A DNA stretch of 64,000 nucleotides. Source: Anniella stebbinsi. Taxonomy: Eukaryota > Chordata > Lepidosauria > Squamata > Anniellidae. The notes beneath the pieces are model-generated. The model was not told the DNA's origin. It did no database searches and worked only from the letters and a program-made list of their open reading frames with translations. The stretch's first letter is position 1. The number at the start of each line of letters is the position of its first letter. The DNA lies in NCBI GenBank assembly GCA_029215795.1, contig JARDYH010000003.1, positions 262,851,562 through 262,915,561 of the forward strand, written 5' to 3'. Positions 33,900 to 44,730 of the stretch are shown here, piece by piece. Made by a program: the position numbers and the translations under genes.

Positions 33900-34200
33900 T
33901 TCATTCAGGAGGAGGTTCTCTTCTAAATTCCCTGGCCCCAAACCATTTAGGGCTTTATAAATAAGAACCAACACCGTGAGTTGGGCTCAGAAACACATAG
34001 GAAGCCTGTGGCTCTGCCTTAACACTGGCAATACATAGTAATTATAACATGCACACCATACAACAATCTGGCGTCTGTGTTTTGCACTCACTCTAGTATT
34101 CAAGGGCAGCCCCACCTAGAGTGCATTACAGTAATCTAGAGGTCAGATCCAACTTGCTCCATTAGTTCGCCTGAAGGCTAGAGGCCAGGTCACTATGCAA
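33900..34200 (-). mobile_element. Old L2-like remnant
   Basis: CCTGGCCCCAAACCATTTAG and GGGCTTTATAAATAAGAACC match the L2 copies at 32.6 and 42.1 kb (CCAAACCATGTAGGGCTTTA) with many changes. Downstream text (GTAATCTAGAGG) fits the same RT region in reverse. Confidence 0.55.
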
Positions 34201-34372
34201 CTCCCAAAGTGGATTACGGACCAGGACATTAGAGGAAAATGAGGATTTACAAGGAGAAATTGCAGCTGATCTGTTCTACTGCTATTACTAAATATAGTTG
34301 TTTAGAGTGTTCCAAGTATTTGACACACATCATCTCACTTACCTTTAGAACAGCACACTAAGGATATCTTAG

Positions 34373-34387
34373 ATAATAATAATAATA

Positions 34388-34418
<31 letters not shown>

Positions 34419-34420
34419 GT
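34373..34420. repeat. (AAT)n microsatellite
   Basis: About fourteen AAT units with one AGT change. It lies just past an old L2-like remnant and could derive from such a tail. Confidence 0.85.
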
Positions 34421-34504
34421 GTAAAATGGATACAAATTACCACTATTCCATGTGTATCCCATGCTTATTCAAAGATGCTCAAACTAGCATTCATAGTGCT
34501 TCCC

Positions 34505-34670
34505 TGTACATTGGCATTTTATCCATACAGTAATCCTGAGGGTAGGTTAGGCCCAAAACATACAACAACAGGGCCAAGATCTCCCAGTGGGCATTGTGGT
34601 TTGAGTGAGGGTTTGACCCCAGGTCTACCCAGCTCTAATCCAACACTCCACCTCATGAGCTAACATGGGC
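34505..34670 (-). mobile_element. Old tRNA-derived/MIR-like SINE
   Basis: Reversed SINE order: CCTGAGGGTAGGTTAGGC, then GTGGTTTGAGTGAGGGTTTG and CTCTAATCCAACACTCC, the diverged form of the S2 layout at 35.2 kb. Confidence 0.5.
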
Positions 34671-35181
34671 ACTATTGCTTAGTCGCTGCCATTTATAGCA
34701 ATGGGTAACTTGGTGTAGTAGAAATATTTTATGTTGTCTGTGGAATGTGCTGTATTGCTAAGCAAGTGTGTTGTGGCACGCAGGCAACCCCATCTGCTGA
34801 AGCAATTGCAAGGCAGAGTAGCTTTTAGTAACAACAGGGCTTTTAAATGTAACAACCACAGAAGCTGCGCAGTGTTCCATTAATGGGAAACTAATTGTCG
34901 CACAGGGTGTGTCCAATCTTTTTAATATTGGCAGTACAACTAATGTTAACTGCCGTGTTAGCGAAGGATGTGACTGCCCTTTGACTTCAATTTAGCCTGA
35001 GAAACAGCTCCTCTGGGTACGCAAATTCAAACCTAACCAGAAGAAGGTAGAGGAAACAGCTCAGAAATTCCAGATTCTACCTACACATTGAACCTTTGAC
35101 CTTTCAGCCTGTAGTAATAGTGTAATTGATTGTTGCAGAAAGGAATCAGAGTATGCAGTAAGGCTGATTTGAATTTATTTG
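34671..35181. other. Unassigned intronic stretch
   Basis: No named repeat or exon. Confidence 0.5.
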
Positions 35182-35425
35182 ACTTTTTATTTATTTATTA
35201 CATTTATATCCTGCCTTTTTTCCTCCAAGGAACCCAAGATGGCGTACATAATCCTGCTCCTCTCCATTTTATCCTCACAATAACAACACTGTGAGGTAGG
35301 TTGGGCTGAGAGTCTGTGACTGACTCAAAGTCAGCTAGTGAGCATCCATGGCTGAATGGGGACTAGAACCCGGATCTCCTGACTCCCAGTCCAACACTGT
35401 AGCCACTACACCACACTGGCTTTGA
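35182..35425 (-). mobile_element. tRNA-derived SINE (S2), near full length
   Basis: Minus strand: head GCCAGTGTGGTGTAGTGGCT (A box), GGAGATCCGGGTTCTAGTCC (B box), body CTCACTAGCTGACTTTGAG, GGATAAAATGGAGAGGAGC and a GATATAAATGTAATAAATA tail. The best S2 copy here; RNA polymerase III boxes are recognisable, activity unknown. Confidence 0.85.
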
Positions 35426-35479
35426 AAGCTGAGATACCATAATGACTAATATACCATAATGACTGGAGATTGAGCTGTG

Positions 35480-35640
35480 AATTAAGAATTCCACATTTCA
35501 GGTCTCTCTGACATGAAATCACTCAGCCTCCCATCTCCCCTACATCTGTGATTAGGGAATAATATTGACCTACCTTCCAGGGTTGTTGTAAGGTCACTCA
35601 TAAAATATATAAAATAGTCTGAAAATGTGACATGTAATGC
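35480..35640 (+). mobile_element. MIR-like SINE remnant
   Basis: CATTTCAGGTCTCTCTGAC, then ATTGACCTACCTTCCAGGGT and TGTTGTAAGGTCACTCATAA follow the order of the CORE/MIR SINE core. Ancient and diverged. Confidence 0.5.
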
Positions 35641-35714
35641 ATCCACGCTACCTTTTATCATAATCATTGGTTAAGGTTGGCGCATACAATGTTAATTGTT
35701 ATAGAATACAGGGC

Positions 35715-36135
35715 TCTTCCCATGTGTACCTGCCCAGACCCTAAGATCATTTTCGGGGCTCCTTCTTTCTGAGCCCCGTCAAAGGAAATGAGGCAAATGA
35801 CCACCAGGAAGAGGGCCTTTTCTGCTATGGCCCCCCAGCAGTGGAATGAGCTCCCTACAGAGGTTCACCTGACACCTACGTTTTGGCTCCAGGTGAAGAC
35901 CATTTCATTTTCCCACTATTTTAACATTTTATCAACTTAGTCTTTTAGCTCTGCTGCTTTAAAATTGTATTTTAAATCTCAGCATTGCTGATAGGTTTAA
36001 TTCTGATTGTACTTTTACATTGTGGTTTTAAAGTTTCCATATTTTATATTTTATGCTGTACCTTGTGGTTTTGCTTTTTGTGAACTGCCCAGGGTGCTTT
36101 GGCTATTGGGTGGTATAAAAATGAAATAAATAATT
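35715..36135 (+). mobile_element. L2-like LINE 3' region
   Basis: Decayed RT C-terminus (AGTGGAATGAGCTCCCTACA corresponds to the WNxLP block) and 3' UTR ending GAACTGCCCAGGGTGCTTTG, GGGTGGTATAAAAATGAAAT. A different L2 subfamily from the AAT-tailed copies. Confidence 0.7.
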
Positions 36136-36944
36136 TCCCAGCTGCTTCATTCTGTGCTGCAATGGACCAGCAGTGTACCATTCTGAATCTTGAATTGTGC
36201 AGTGCCCCTTTCAAAAGCAAAAGGCATTTTTCAAATTTCTTTCTTTGCAGACAACACTCAGTGGTTCATGAATAAACAAGAGCCGATTTCCTGTTCAGAG
36301 AATGAGAGAGACAGAGAGAAAGAGAGAGTTGCCAGAGGGGGAGAAACGTGCTACTATATACTGAAGTTTGTGCATACATATATAGCAACTCACAGGGTTG
36401 GGGTCTGAGCTTTTAGAACATGAGAGAAGGAGCTTTGAATCACAATGAGACTGGGAACTGCCCTTCCTGGGCAATGCCAAACCCCCACAAATTTTCACCT
36501 ATTTCTTAAAAGTGTCCACCATATTCGAAGTGTTTCCCCCCCTTTGAGATCAAGAGAGCTAGAAACTTGGTTTTGATCTTAAACCCGAAGTCTGAAAGTA
36601 TGAGGTAGACTTCTCTGAGAAGCACTGCAGGGTTGCTAAGTGAGACACAGAGGTAAAAGAAAAAAGGACAGGAGGAAAAGAAAGATGTAGGAAATAACCA
36701 TCACTGCAAATTTTTGTTTTCAGGTTCTATGTAGCAGAACAGAAGATGGACCTTGGTGGCATATCTTGTGTTGTGATGTCATTTTTTTTTTAACATGCAG
36801 AGTTTTACATTTCCCTGGCACTTCCTTTAAATATGGTAATGCGCTTACATCTGCTAGGCTCAAGCTGTGTTAATAAATGAGCTTCATAGCTCTTTACATA
36901 AAATAGCTCAGCTATCCACAACATTTTCCCCCTCAGAGGTGTGT
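36136..36944. other. Unassigned intronic stretch
   Basis: Contains a GA-rich run at 36299-36328. No exon or other named repeat. Confidence 0.5.
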
Positions 36945-37035
36945 GATTACAGTCCTTATTATCCACATACTGGCTGGCAATGATGGGAGTTGTAGTCCAA
37001 CACAGCTGAAGGGCACCAGGTTGAGGAATGCTGGA
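36945..37035. mobile_element. hAT-type MITE (M1), right half
   Basis: GATGGGAGTTGTAGTCCAAC, then GGGCACCAGGTTGAGGAATG and CTGG: the right arm of M1 is well kept, the left arm is lost or beyond recognition. Confidence 0.65.
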
Positions 37036-38544
37036 ATAGCTCATAAGAAGATAGGGAGGGAGAAATTACTTTTAAAAAATGCTTCTCAATTCATATCTCC
37101 TTGAATTCTCATTACATATCTTTTGTAATCTCTTTGGTTTTGGCAACAGATAAATGCAAAAAAAAAGCACTCAAATTGCTCCACTCAGTAAAAGCCTGTC
37201 CCTTTTTTGCCATAACTCTTGGAATAACTTGCGTTGCTTTGGAATTGGGAGATTTCAAAGTGAGTTAATATCTGCTTGAGTCGTTTAATTTCTGGAGAGC
37301 TCTGACCGTGTTATATTGTGTAGCCCCAAATCTAGTTTAGCCACTAATTACCAAGTGCAAATTTCTCTCCTTCCCTTTTGTTTCCATAGGAACAAACTGC
37401 ATCACAGTTCAGGCCAAGCTATAAGAACAGAAAAATTCTTAACAGCTAGCTAACCAGCACACTGATTATTCATTGCAACAACAACAACCTGTCTAACTAT
37501 AAGAATCCCCCTTTACTTCAAAGATGTTGCATAGATTAAACACATTGAAGTACAGGAGTAAAATGGCTTTTGGAAAGTAGAACTTCCCAAAGTTCATTGA
37601 CATCCTGGTTACACCCAGGAGGTTCATAGTGATGTTCAAAGATGTCCATGGTCATATATGTACATGGAGGGAGGGGAAGGGAGGGGTGCCGTGGGCTGTG
37701 TGTGGAGAATGAATGTTTTCCCTTGCTAAAAAAAGGAATCTGGAAATGCCTTTATTCTCCCAAGACAATGCCTACAAAGCTTCAGTGAGAAAACAATGCA
37801 AGTGACCCAGGTCAACCTGGTGGCGTAATTGACAAACTTCCTCACATGGATAGCACCATTTCCTCAGTAAAAAATATTGGAAAGAGACCGAAGCAATATT
37901 TTAAAAACAATTCATTGGCCATTAGGATAGCTGGCTGACAGTGCAACCCTACGTCCTACAAGACTTAATTCCCAGATAAAGGTATATAGGATTGCAACAG
38001 TCCTTTGCTGAGTAAGCCGTGTTGAACACAGTGGGACTTGCTTATAAATAAAGATCCATAAGATTGCACTGATTGGTTGTAATCCCTATACACACTTACT
38101 TGTCAGTAAGCCCCTTTGAATCCAGTGAGTCTTACTTCTGAATGAACATATATAGGATCAAGATTTGATGTTTTGGTCTTATGCTTTTATTTCTGCAGTC
38201 CTTTCAGTTCCGATCAAACTCTTTGTTATTGTTTCCCTTAAATATCTTGTGCTGGAACCATGAATGTGTTGCTTTTCTTAATTGCCGTGGTATAAAATTT
38301 ATAAACCAGAGTGAATGCTGAAAGCTGAGAAAGTACCCAAAATGTGGCTTAGTTAAAAAAAATTTTGAAAAAGGAGGATGCTAATTTATAAACCTAGAGC
38401 ATTGGGTGTTTGCTAGTTCCTAAGGAGGCATTGTATTCAAACCTTATCTTAGCCAGTGGTTGTTTGGACATAATGCCAAACCTTGGATTGAAATCATATG
38501 AATGAGTAGTAAGGAGTCGCAGGCTCATGTGCTGTCTCATCCTT
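37036..38544. other. Unassigned intronic stretch
   Basis: About 1.5 kb. The part 37930-38160 carries a diverged repeat (GGATTGCAACAGTCC, CAGTGGGACTTGCTTATAA) that recurs at 30.2, 56.1 and 57.3 kb. Otherwise nothing is recognised. Confidence 0.45.
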
Positions 38545-38790
38545 TTATTATTTATTTATTTATTACATTGTTATACTGCCCATCAGCCCAAGCTCTCTGG
38601 GCAGTACACAATTAAAAACCATAAAACAACTATAGATAAATTGAAAACATTAAAAGTTTAAAAAGCAATATAAAACCCCAACTAAGTTAAAAACCAGGGA
38701 AAGTCTGTGTAAAACTGACTTTCTCGGACCGCATGAAGGTTTTCCCGAGGGTGGGTCCCGCCACAGAGAAGGCCTGCTGCTGAGGTTATT
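38545..38790 (-). mobile_element. L2-like LINE 3' region
   Basis: Reverse tail TTATTTATTTATTACATTG, then ACTGCCCATCAGCCCAAGCT and GGGCAGTACACAATTAAAAA. The coding end (AAGGTTTTCCCGAGGGTGGG) is damaged. Confidence 0.65.
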
Positions 38791-38944
38791 CATGGCAGCA
38801 TTTTGTTCTTTTCGGAATGACCCGTAGGATCGTAGTTGTCATCTGGGTGTATATAAGGGAAGGTGGTCTACTAGGTATGTAGCTCGGTAACTACCAGGCA
38901 ACCAGTGCATGTTCTTTTAATTCAGGTTTTATACGAGCAGAGCT

Positions 38945-39340
38945 AGGTGGTTAATGCAAACCATAGTTTCCTGGTTTGGGTGAAATAGCAAACTATGGTT
39001 TACCTCAAACCAGGACCAGATGAACCACCGTTTCTGTGATCATTTTTCCACTTGTAGTAAGAGATCCTTACTTTAAGATGAGTGTCTTAAAGTCTTAGGT
39101 AATGAAATGTTAGACTCTGATATGAGAAGTTGGGAGAAGCGTCCACTTTCCCCAGAACTCATGTGCTTATCCAGGAAGGCATCGAACCCTTAGTTCAAGT
39201 GGGCCTGAAGGTCGTGCTAACTCCCACCCTGGTTTCTGATCGACTCCAAACCATAGTTTCCTGGTTTGGACTAAACAGCAAACTATGGCTTGCCTTAAAC
39301 CAGGATTAGATGAGCCACTATTTATGTGTTCAATTTCTGC
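38945..39340. repeat. Pair of about 85-bp direct repeats
   Basis: 38958-39040 and 39246-39331 share CCATAGTTTCCTGGTTTGG, AGCAAACTATGG and TTAAACCAGGATTAGATGA-like words with about ten differences. CCATAGTTT / AAACTATGG also pair within each copy. It resembles old MITE material; no element edge is clear. Confidence 0.55.
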
Positions 39341-39619
39341 ACAGCACATGGGATTTCTACACACCACATGCAGCCTGCGTGGTCATTATTCTGGTACTGG
39401 TATGAGAGTGATAGCTATGGAGAAATGGTACCTGTCCTGTCTTTTTCAGATATTGCATGCCTCTGCTTTTTTAAAAGCTGTAAACTGGAAATTCTGGAAG
39501 TATCCAGGCAGATATAACTGTGGTTTCAAATCATACCTCAGCAGTGGGACTTGCTGAGCATCCTTGAGCAAGTTGAAATCTGGAGGTGGGGGAGGAATGA
39601 GAGGAAATATTTACACAGT

Positions 39620-40148
39620 GGCTCAGTTCGGATGACACATTAGGCAGTGGGGGGGGGAACAATCGTCAGTTGTGTTGCTTATTGTGTCGTCTGAAGGGCA
39701 ACACACAACGCACACACAACTGACAGTATGTCAATCAGGCACTTTAAACAACGGAGCGAAACAACGGGCTTGCACGTTGTTTAGCCCGAAGCTCCGTTGT
39801 TTAAAGTGTCGTCCGCTCCGTTGTTTAAAGTGTCGTCCGAATTCAGCCCACCCTCTCTCCGTGGACTATTCCATTTCGGAATAGAGTTCAGCTGCCTAGA
39901 GCAGCCAAAAAACCCCAGCCGCTCTATGCAGCCGGCAGAACTCAAGGTGCATGCTGGGATACGGCTGGGGGACACACGGAGGAGAGGCTGCAACCAAAAT
40001 GGCCGCCGCAAGTTCATAGCAGCCGGGGCATTTGCCGGTTCCGAGTAGCGCTGGCTGCAGCATGTCGTTTGTGGAGTTCCTCCTGCCTAACGCACGGTCA
40101 GTATGTTATTTACTCCTCCGTTGCTTAATATGTCGTCCGAACTGAGCC
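39620..40148. mobile_element. MITE with hAT-like ends and repeated subterminal arms
   Basis: Left end GGCTCAGTTCGGATGACACA and right end reverse complement GGCTCAGTTCGGACGACATA are 90% alike. Inside, CTCCGTTGTTTAAAGTGTCG occurs twice in tandem (about 39791-39837), with an inverted partner at 39743-39757. The rest (39850-40075) is GC-rich filler. No transposase frame. Confidence 0.8.
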
Positions 40149-41233
40149 AATGTGTAATTAACTTTCTCAGCTCGTAACTCCTGCTAGTAAGTGGTGTTTA
40201 ATTTGTAGCCCACCATAGATGTAGCAGAGCACTGTAACATGGTTGGCGATTTGATTGAACAATTTAATCTAGGGAGGGATTCTTAAATTTCACAGCATGT
40301 TCCACTGTAAAACTGCTTAGATATTTGATTTATTCCTATTTTTAAATAAAAATAGCTAATTTTTTTGGAAAAAATCTTTTCCTTCAACCTTAGATGATCT
40401 TTATGTTATGTATATTGATATTTGAGGCTTCAGTGCCTTCCCCAGATGGTTGATTTTCTCATGCCCTCCTGCTCTATCAGGGCATCAGCAACCAGCAACC
40501 AGCACAAAAGATAAATGTTTTGTTTTTTAAAAAAATCTGGGCCCTGGCAGCTACTGTTGATAATTCAGAGGCCTGTTTGCAGATTCTTTTTATGTAATTG
40601 TCATCTTTGTGAGGCTTAAGTGGAATCAAAGAGGAAGGAGCAGAATTATTTTGAACACTGATTAAATCCTAAAGCTTCTCTCTCTTTTTAAAAAAAATTC
40701 AAAGCCCTCGCTTGGTCAGGGCTGGGAGGTTTGTGTGCTAAACCCAGATCTGCTGTCGGATCACTGGACTGCCATTGGCAAAGCGCTTTCCCCTTGGCCT
40801 ACGTTTCCTATCGCTAAATATCAACAACTGTGAACTGCCTCCACTGTGTGTATTACAGGATCCTGCAATCATGTACAAACGCAGGAGTCTGCGATGAAAG
40901 CAGAAATCAGCGGTCCGAAAACCTCGGATTTCTTTTCTTTTTAAAAGCAAGTTTCTAGTCCTGAACTATGAACATGTGGGACACTTCCTGGTGAAAGCCT
41001 CACATGCCAGAGAAAAAGCTGAGCTGGATCTCCAGGGTCTTGGGGTTTCAACACACTGCACAACTTTCTTTTCCTCACCACACACCCTGCTCATGTGTCG
41101 CGTGTGTGTGTGTTTTAAGTGCGATCCTATGGGTTGCACTCTCGATAGACAGAGGGCACCGAATCTGGAGGCCTCCGCCTATCTTGTACCCTGCCACCAA
41201 GAGCCAGGCAGGGCAGGAGGGGAACGGAGGTGA
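40149..41233. other. Unassigned intronic stretch
   Basis: No exon or named repeat in about 1.1 kb. The two plus frames at 40976-41264 overlap in different frames and are treated as chance. Confidence 0.5.
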
Positions 41234-41252
41234 TTTTGCCTTGGGTGACCAT

Positions 41253-41481
41253 GGCCAGATCTAGACCAAGCAGGATATTGCACTATGAAAGTGGTATGAA
41301 AGTGGTATATAAAAGGCAGGAGCCACACCAAGCAGGATATAGAGGTATATGGTATGTGTCAATGGGCCCCAACAGTTGTCAGTGCACTTCAGTAGCGCTA
41401 TAAAGCAGTAGTGTAGCTCCTGCCTTTTATATACAACTTTCATACCGCTTTCATAGTATCCTTCTTGGTGTAGATTGTGCC
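41253..41481. mobile_element. Palindromic MITE (I), inserted in J
   Basis: Ends GGCCAGATCTAGACCAAGC and, reversed, GGCACAATCTACACCAAG are inverted. CAT stands on both sides (41250-41252, 41482-41484) and splits the J word GACCATATGG, so a 3-bp duplication is likely. Three-bp duplications and GGCC ends hint at the PIF/Harbinger superfamily; this is an inference. Second copy at 45621-45866. Confidence 0.75.
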
Positions 41482-41659
41482 CATATGGAAAGGAGGACAG
41501 GGCTCATATATCTTTAACAGTTGTATAGAAAAGGGAATTTCAGTAGTGTCACTGATATGCATGCAACACCTGGTGAAATTCCCTCTTCATCACAACAGTT
41601 AAAGCTGCAGGAGCTATGCTAACGTAACCAGCTACAAAAGAGGGCAGGGCTCATGCAGC

Positions 41660-41660
<1 letters not shown>

Positions 41661-41698
<38 letters not shown>

Positions 41699-43036
41699 TC
41701 TATTTATAACCCGCCTCTCCCTCCGGATAGAGGCAGGGAACAACAACAAATACAAAACACAAGAATCACAAAATAGCTGAAATATCAAAAACAAATAAAA
41801 ACCAATACATTGTTAAAAACATCTTAAAATTCACCTGGATAGGCCTGCCAGAAGAGAGCAGTCTTCATGACTCTCTTAAATTCATGAAGACTGCTAATTT
41901 GTCTAATCTCCTCCGGCAGACCATTCCACAGTCTGGGAGCGGTAGAAGAGAAGGTCCTCTGGGTAACGCTCGTCAGCCTAGTTCTGGCTGGTTTGAGTAA
42001 ATTCTTCCCAGAGGACCTGAGTGTATGGGGCGAATTATACGGGAGAAGGCGATCCCGCAGGTAACCTGGACCCAAACCATGTAGGGCTTTAAAGGTAATA
42101 ACCAACACTTTATACTTTGCCCGGAAAGTGATTGGCAGCCAATGAAGCGATTTTAAAACTGGTGTAATGTGGTCACCCCTAGATGTACCGGTGACCAACC
42201 TGGCTGCCATATTTTGAACAAGTTGAAGTTTCCAGACTAGGCACAAAGGTAGCCCTATGTACAGCGCATTGCAGAAGTCAAGCCTCGAAGTTACCATCGT
42301 GTGCACTACCGTCTTTAGGTCTTCCAACTCTAGGAAGGGGCGCAGCTGGCGTATCAGCCGAAGCTGATAGTAGGCACTCCTGGCCATTGCATCTATCTGA
42401 GCTGTCATTTGGAGCGACGGATCCAGGAGTACCCCCAAGCTGCGAACACAGTCTTTCAAGGGGTGTGTGTGTAACCCCATCCAGAACTGGTTGACACACC
42501 TCCAAACCCAGGTTGGGGCCTTTGACAGCGAGCACCTCCGTCTTGTCTGGATTCAGCTTCAGTTTGTTTTTCCTCATCCAGCCCATTACCGCCTCCAAGC
42601 ATTCATTCAGAGGAGACACACTATCCTTAGCTGACGATGTTGTCGAAGGCATAGAGAAATATATTTGGGTGTCATCTGCGTATTGATAGCACCCCGCCCC
42701 ATGCCTCCGGATGATCTCTCCCAGCGGTTTCATGTAAATGTTAAACAGCATTGGAGAAAGGATGGCACCTTGTGGTACACCACATACCAACTTTTTTGAA
42801 GAGCAGCTATCCCCAAGTATCACCATCTGGAACCTGCCCGAGAGATAGGATCGGAACCACTGAAGCACAGTGCCCCCGATTCCCAATTCCCCCAGGCGCT
42901 CCAGAAGGATACCATGGCCGATGGTATTGAAAGCCGCTGAGAGGTCCAGGAGTACCAGCAGGGACACACTCTCCCTGTCAATACTGAGGCATAGATCATC
43001 CACTAAGGCGACCAAAGCGGTCTCAACTCCGTATCC
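41661..43036 (-). mobile_element. L2-type LINE, 5' truncated, inserted in J
   Basis: The (AAT)n tail (41661-41697) is followed in reverse by the family 3' UTR (CCGCCTCTCCCTCCGGATAG) and about 1.2 kb of reverse-transcriptase coding sequence. The 5' end stops within the RT domain at about 43036, where the J arm resumes. This is the longest L2-type copy in the window. Confidence 0.9.
41824..43036 (-). pseudogene. Broken L2-type reverse transcriptase
   Basis: Two minus frames make the protein: 43096-42278 and 42480-41824, so there is a frameshift near 42480. In the first, motif A reads LLVLLDLSAAFNTIGHGIL; the catalytic Asp of the LLD is kept, but the usual AAFDTIDH has changed to AAFNTIGH. SYLSGRFQ, CGVPQGAILSPMLFNIYM (motif B) and YQYADDTQIYF (motif C, catalytic DD) follow. 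The second frame holds the thumb and C-terminal part: YYQLRLIRQLRPFLELEDL, NALYIGLPL, LVITFKALHGLGPGYLRDRL. Its first about 20 codons come from the J element. EN and the N-terminal RT are missing, so it cannot mobilise itself. Confidence 0.9.
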
Positions 43037-43178
43037 TGCCCAACTGTTGTGATGAAGAGGAAATTTCACCAGGTGTTGCATGTATACCAGTGACACCTAC
43101 TGAAGTTCCCTTTTCTCTACAACTGTTAAAGATACAGGAGCTCTGTCCTCCTTTCCTTATGGTCACCCTAATTTTGTC

Positions 43179-43864
43179 TCCTTGCTTCCATTTAAATCGC
43201 AAAAAGCAGCTAGACTTGCTAGCTGACTTACCTTTCGGTGTGCAGGGAGGGGAACTGTAGAGACCATAGGATTCTGCATATGCCAGCCTCTCCTCTCCTC
43301 TCCCCGCCCATCAGCACGGCTTCTTTTCTCCCTCTCCAACGTCTGTTATGAGGTACAGTTGAGACCTCGTAAGAGAAGATTTCCATGGCGGCTAGGCTGG
43401 GCTGGCTGAGGGAAGATCCACGATCGGATCTCTTCCTCTGTGCTCGAAGCTCTGTCTACAAGCACAGCGGAGGAGATCCGCAGCTTCCTATGGTGGCCCG
43501 GACACTGTCTAAGGGTCATAGGAATGTTCTCTCCATGTGTAAACTTGAGGACAGGCCCATGCCTCGCTTTCATATACGTGCAAGGCCTGGCACCAGCAGA
43601 GAAGGGAATTTTTGACTGACATGAGCCACTTTGAGCGTCAATGTTTGCCTGAAAAGCAGAACGAAAATATAGCAATCTTATGCCAATTTTGCATAATGTA
43701 TAAAAGTCACATGATTTGCATTACTTTGGGTTCCAGCATGAAATAGACATGCCTGGCTACATTCCAGGATCATTGCCAAGATGATACAAATTCTGAGATA
43801 ATCTTAGCAGCTCACATCTGCAGAACTCCCTTCTGCCGGACATGTCAGAAGCAGAGCATCTTCT
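43179..43864. other. Unassigned intronic stretch
   Basis: No named repeat or exon. Overlapping frames at 43346-43675 on both strands show no pattern. Confidence 0.5.
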
Positions 43865-43867
43865 CAG

Positions 43868-44050
43868 TGACACAACACGCTAAGCCATGGTTAGGCCGCT
43901 AATCCGTTTGCAGCAAATGGTTAGTGAGTGTGTTTAAACTGTGGTTATGTAGCCACCATGGTTAGGAATGGTTCACACGACATGTTAATCCATAATGTTT
44001 AGCTCAAAATGCTTAACCACGGTGGTTTACCATGTTGTCTGAACAGGGTC
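43868..44050. mobile_element. MITE-like element (same family as 21.2 kb)
   Basis: ACGCTAAGCCATGGTTAGG, GGTTAGTGAGTGTGTTTAAA, ATGTTTAGCTCAAAATGC and CATGTTGTCTGAACAGGG appear in the same order as at 21222-21412. Ends are imperfectly inverted. Confidence 0.55.
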
Positions 44051-44132
44051 ATTTTGTTTTGACTGTGCTTAAGTGACTGCATTTGAAAACTTTTGGATTG
44101 GGGGCGGAGGAACCCTTTACCTTCCTGTAAAG

Positions 44133-44235
44133 CAGCCTTCCCCAACGTGGCGGCCTCCAGATGTGTTGGACTACAACTCCATGATGGGAATTGTAGTCCA
44201 ACACATCTGGACACTGCTACATTAGGGAAGCCTTC
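44133..44235. mobile_element. hAT-type MITE (M1) with perfect 8-bp TSD
   Basis: CTGTAAAG at 44125-44132 and 44236-44243 flanks an M1 copy that is almost a pure hairpin: CCAGATGTGTTGGACTACAA pairs with TTGTAGTCCAACACATCTGG. The right terminus is slightly worn (AGGGAAGCCTTC). Probably one of the younger copies. Confidence 0.9.
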
Positions 44236-44249
44236 CTGTAAAGGATTTG

Positions 44250-44730
44250 TAGGGTACAATAGAGGTGTACAAAACTATGCATGGTGTGGAGAATGTGGAT
44301 AGGGAGACATTTTCTCCTTCTCCCATAACATTAGAACCCAAAAGGGTCATCCCATGAAACTGATTGGTGGGAGATTCAGGTCAAATAAAAGGAAGGACAT
44401 CTTCATACAGCACATAGTCAAACATTTGCTACCATAAGATGTAGTGATGGCCACCAGTTTGGATGGCTTTAAAAGGGCGTTGGATAAATTCCTGGAGGAG
44501 AAGGCTATCAATGGCTACTAGCCCTGATGGTTATGTGCTACCTCCAGTATCCGAGGCAGTAAGCCTGTGTTCACCAGTTGCTGGGGAACATGGGTGGGAG
44601 GATGCTGTTGCACCATGTCCTGCTTTGTTGGTCCTTGGTCGACAGCTGGTTGGCCACTTTGTGAACAGAGTGCTGGACTAGATGGACCCTCAGTCTCATC
44701 CAGCACGGCACTTCTTATGTTCTTAATCTT
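44250..44730 (+). mobile_element. CR1-type LINE 3' fragment (family B)
   Basis: Starts within the RT C-terminal region (GTGTACAAAACTATGCATGG), passes the block encoding EEKAINGY near 44500-44520, and ends with the 3' UTR GAGTGCTGGACTAGATGGAC and CTTCTTATGTTCTTA. Stops break the coding part. Confidence 0.85.

Larger units (their letters stand above)
41241..43171. mobile_element. Palindromic MITE (J) with two insertions inside
   Basis: Outer ends TTGGGTGACC (41241) and GGTCACCCTAA (to 43171) are inverted, and the flanks TTTTGCC (41234-41240) and TTTTGTC (43172-43178) fit a 7-bp duplication with one change. The arms share ACAACAGTTAAAG-type blocks. A 229-bp MITE (41253-41481) sits in the left end and an L2-type LINE (41661-43036) in the centre. 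A cleaner copy of J is at 57690-58010 and shows what the uninterrupted element looks like. Confidence 0.8.

Noticed and set aside
44133..44235. microRNA precursor hairpin
   Set aside because: The hairpin is an M1 MITE with an 8-bp target duplication and many relatives in the window.
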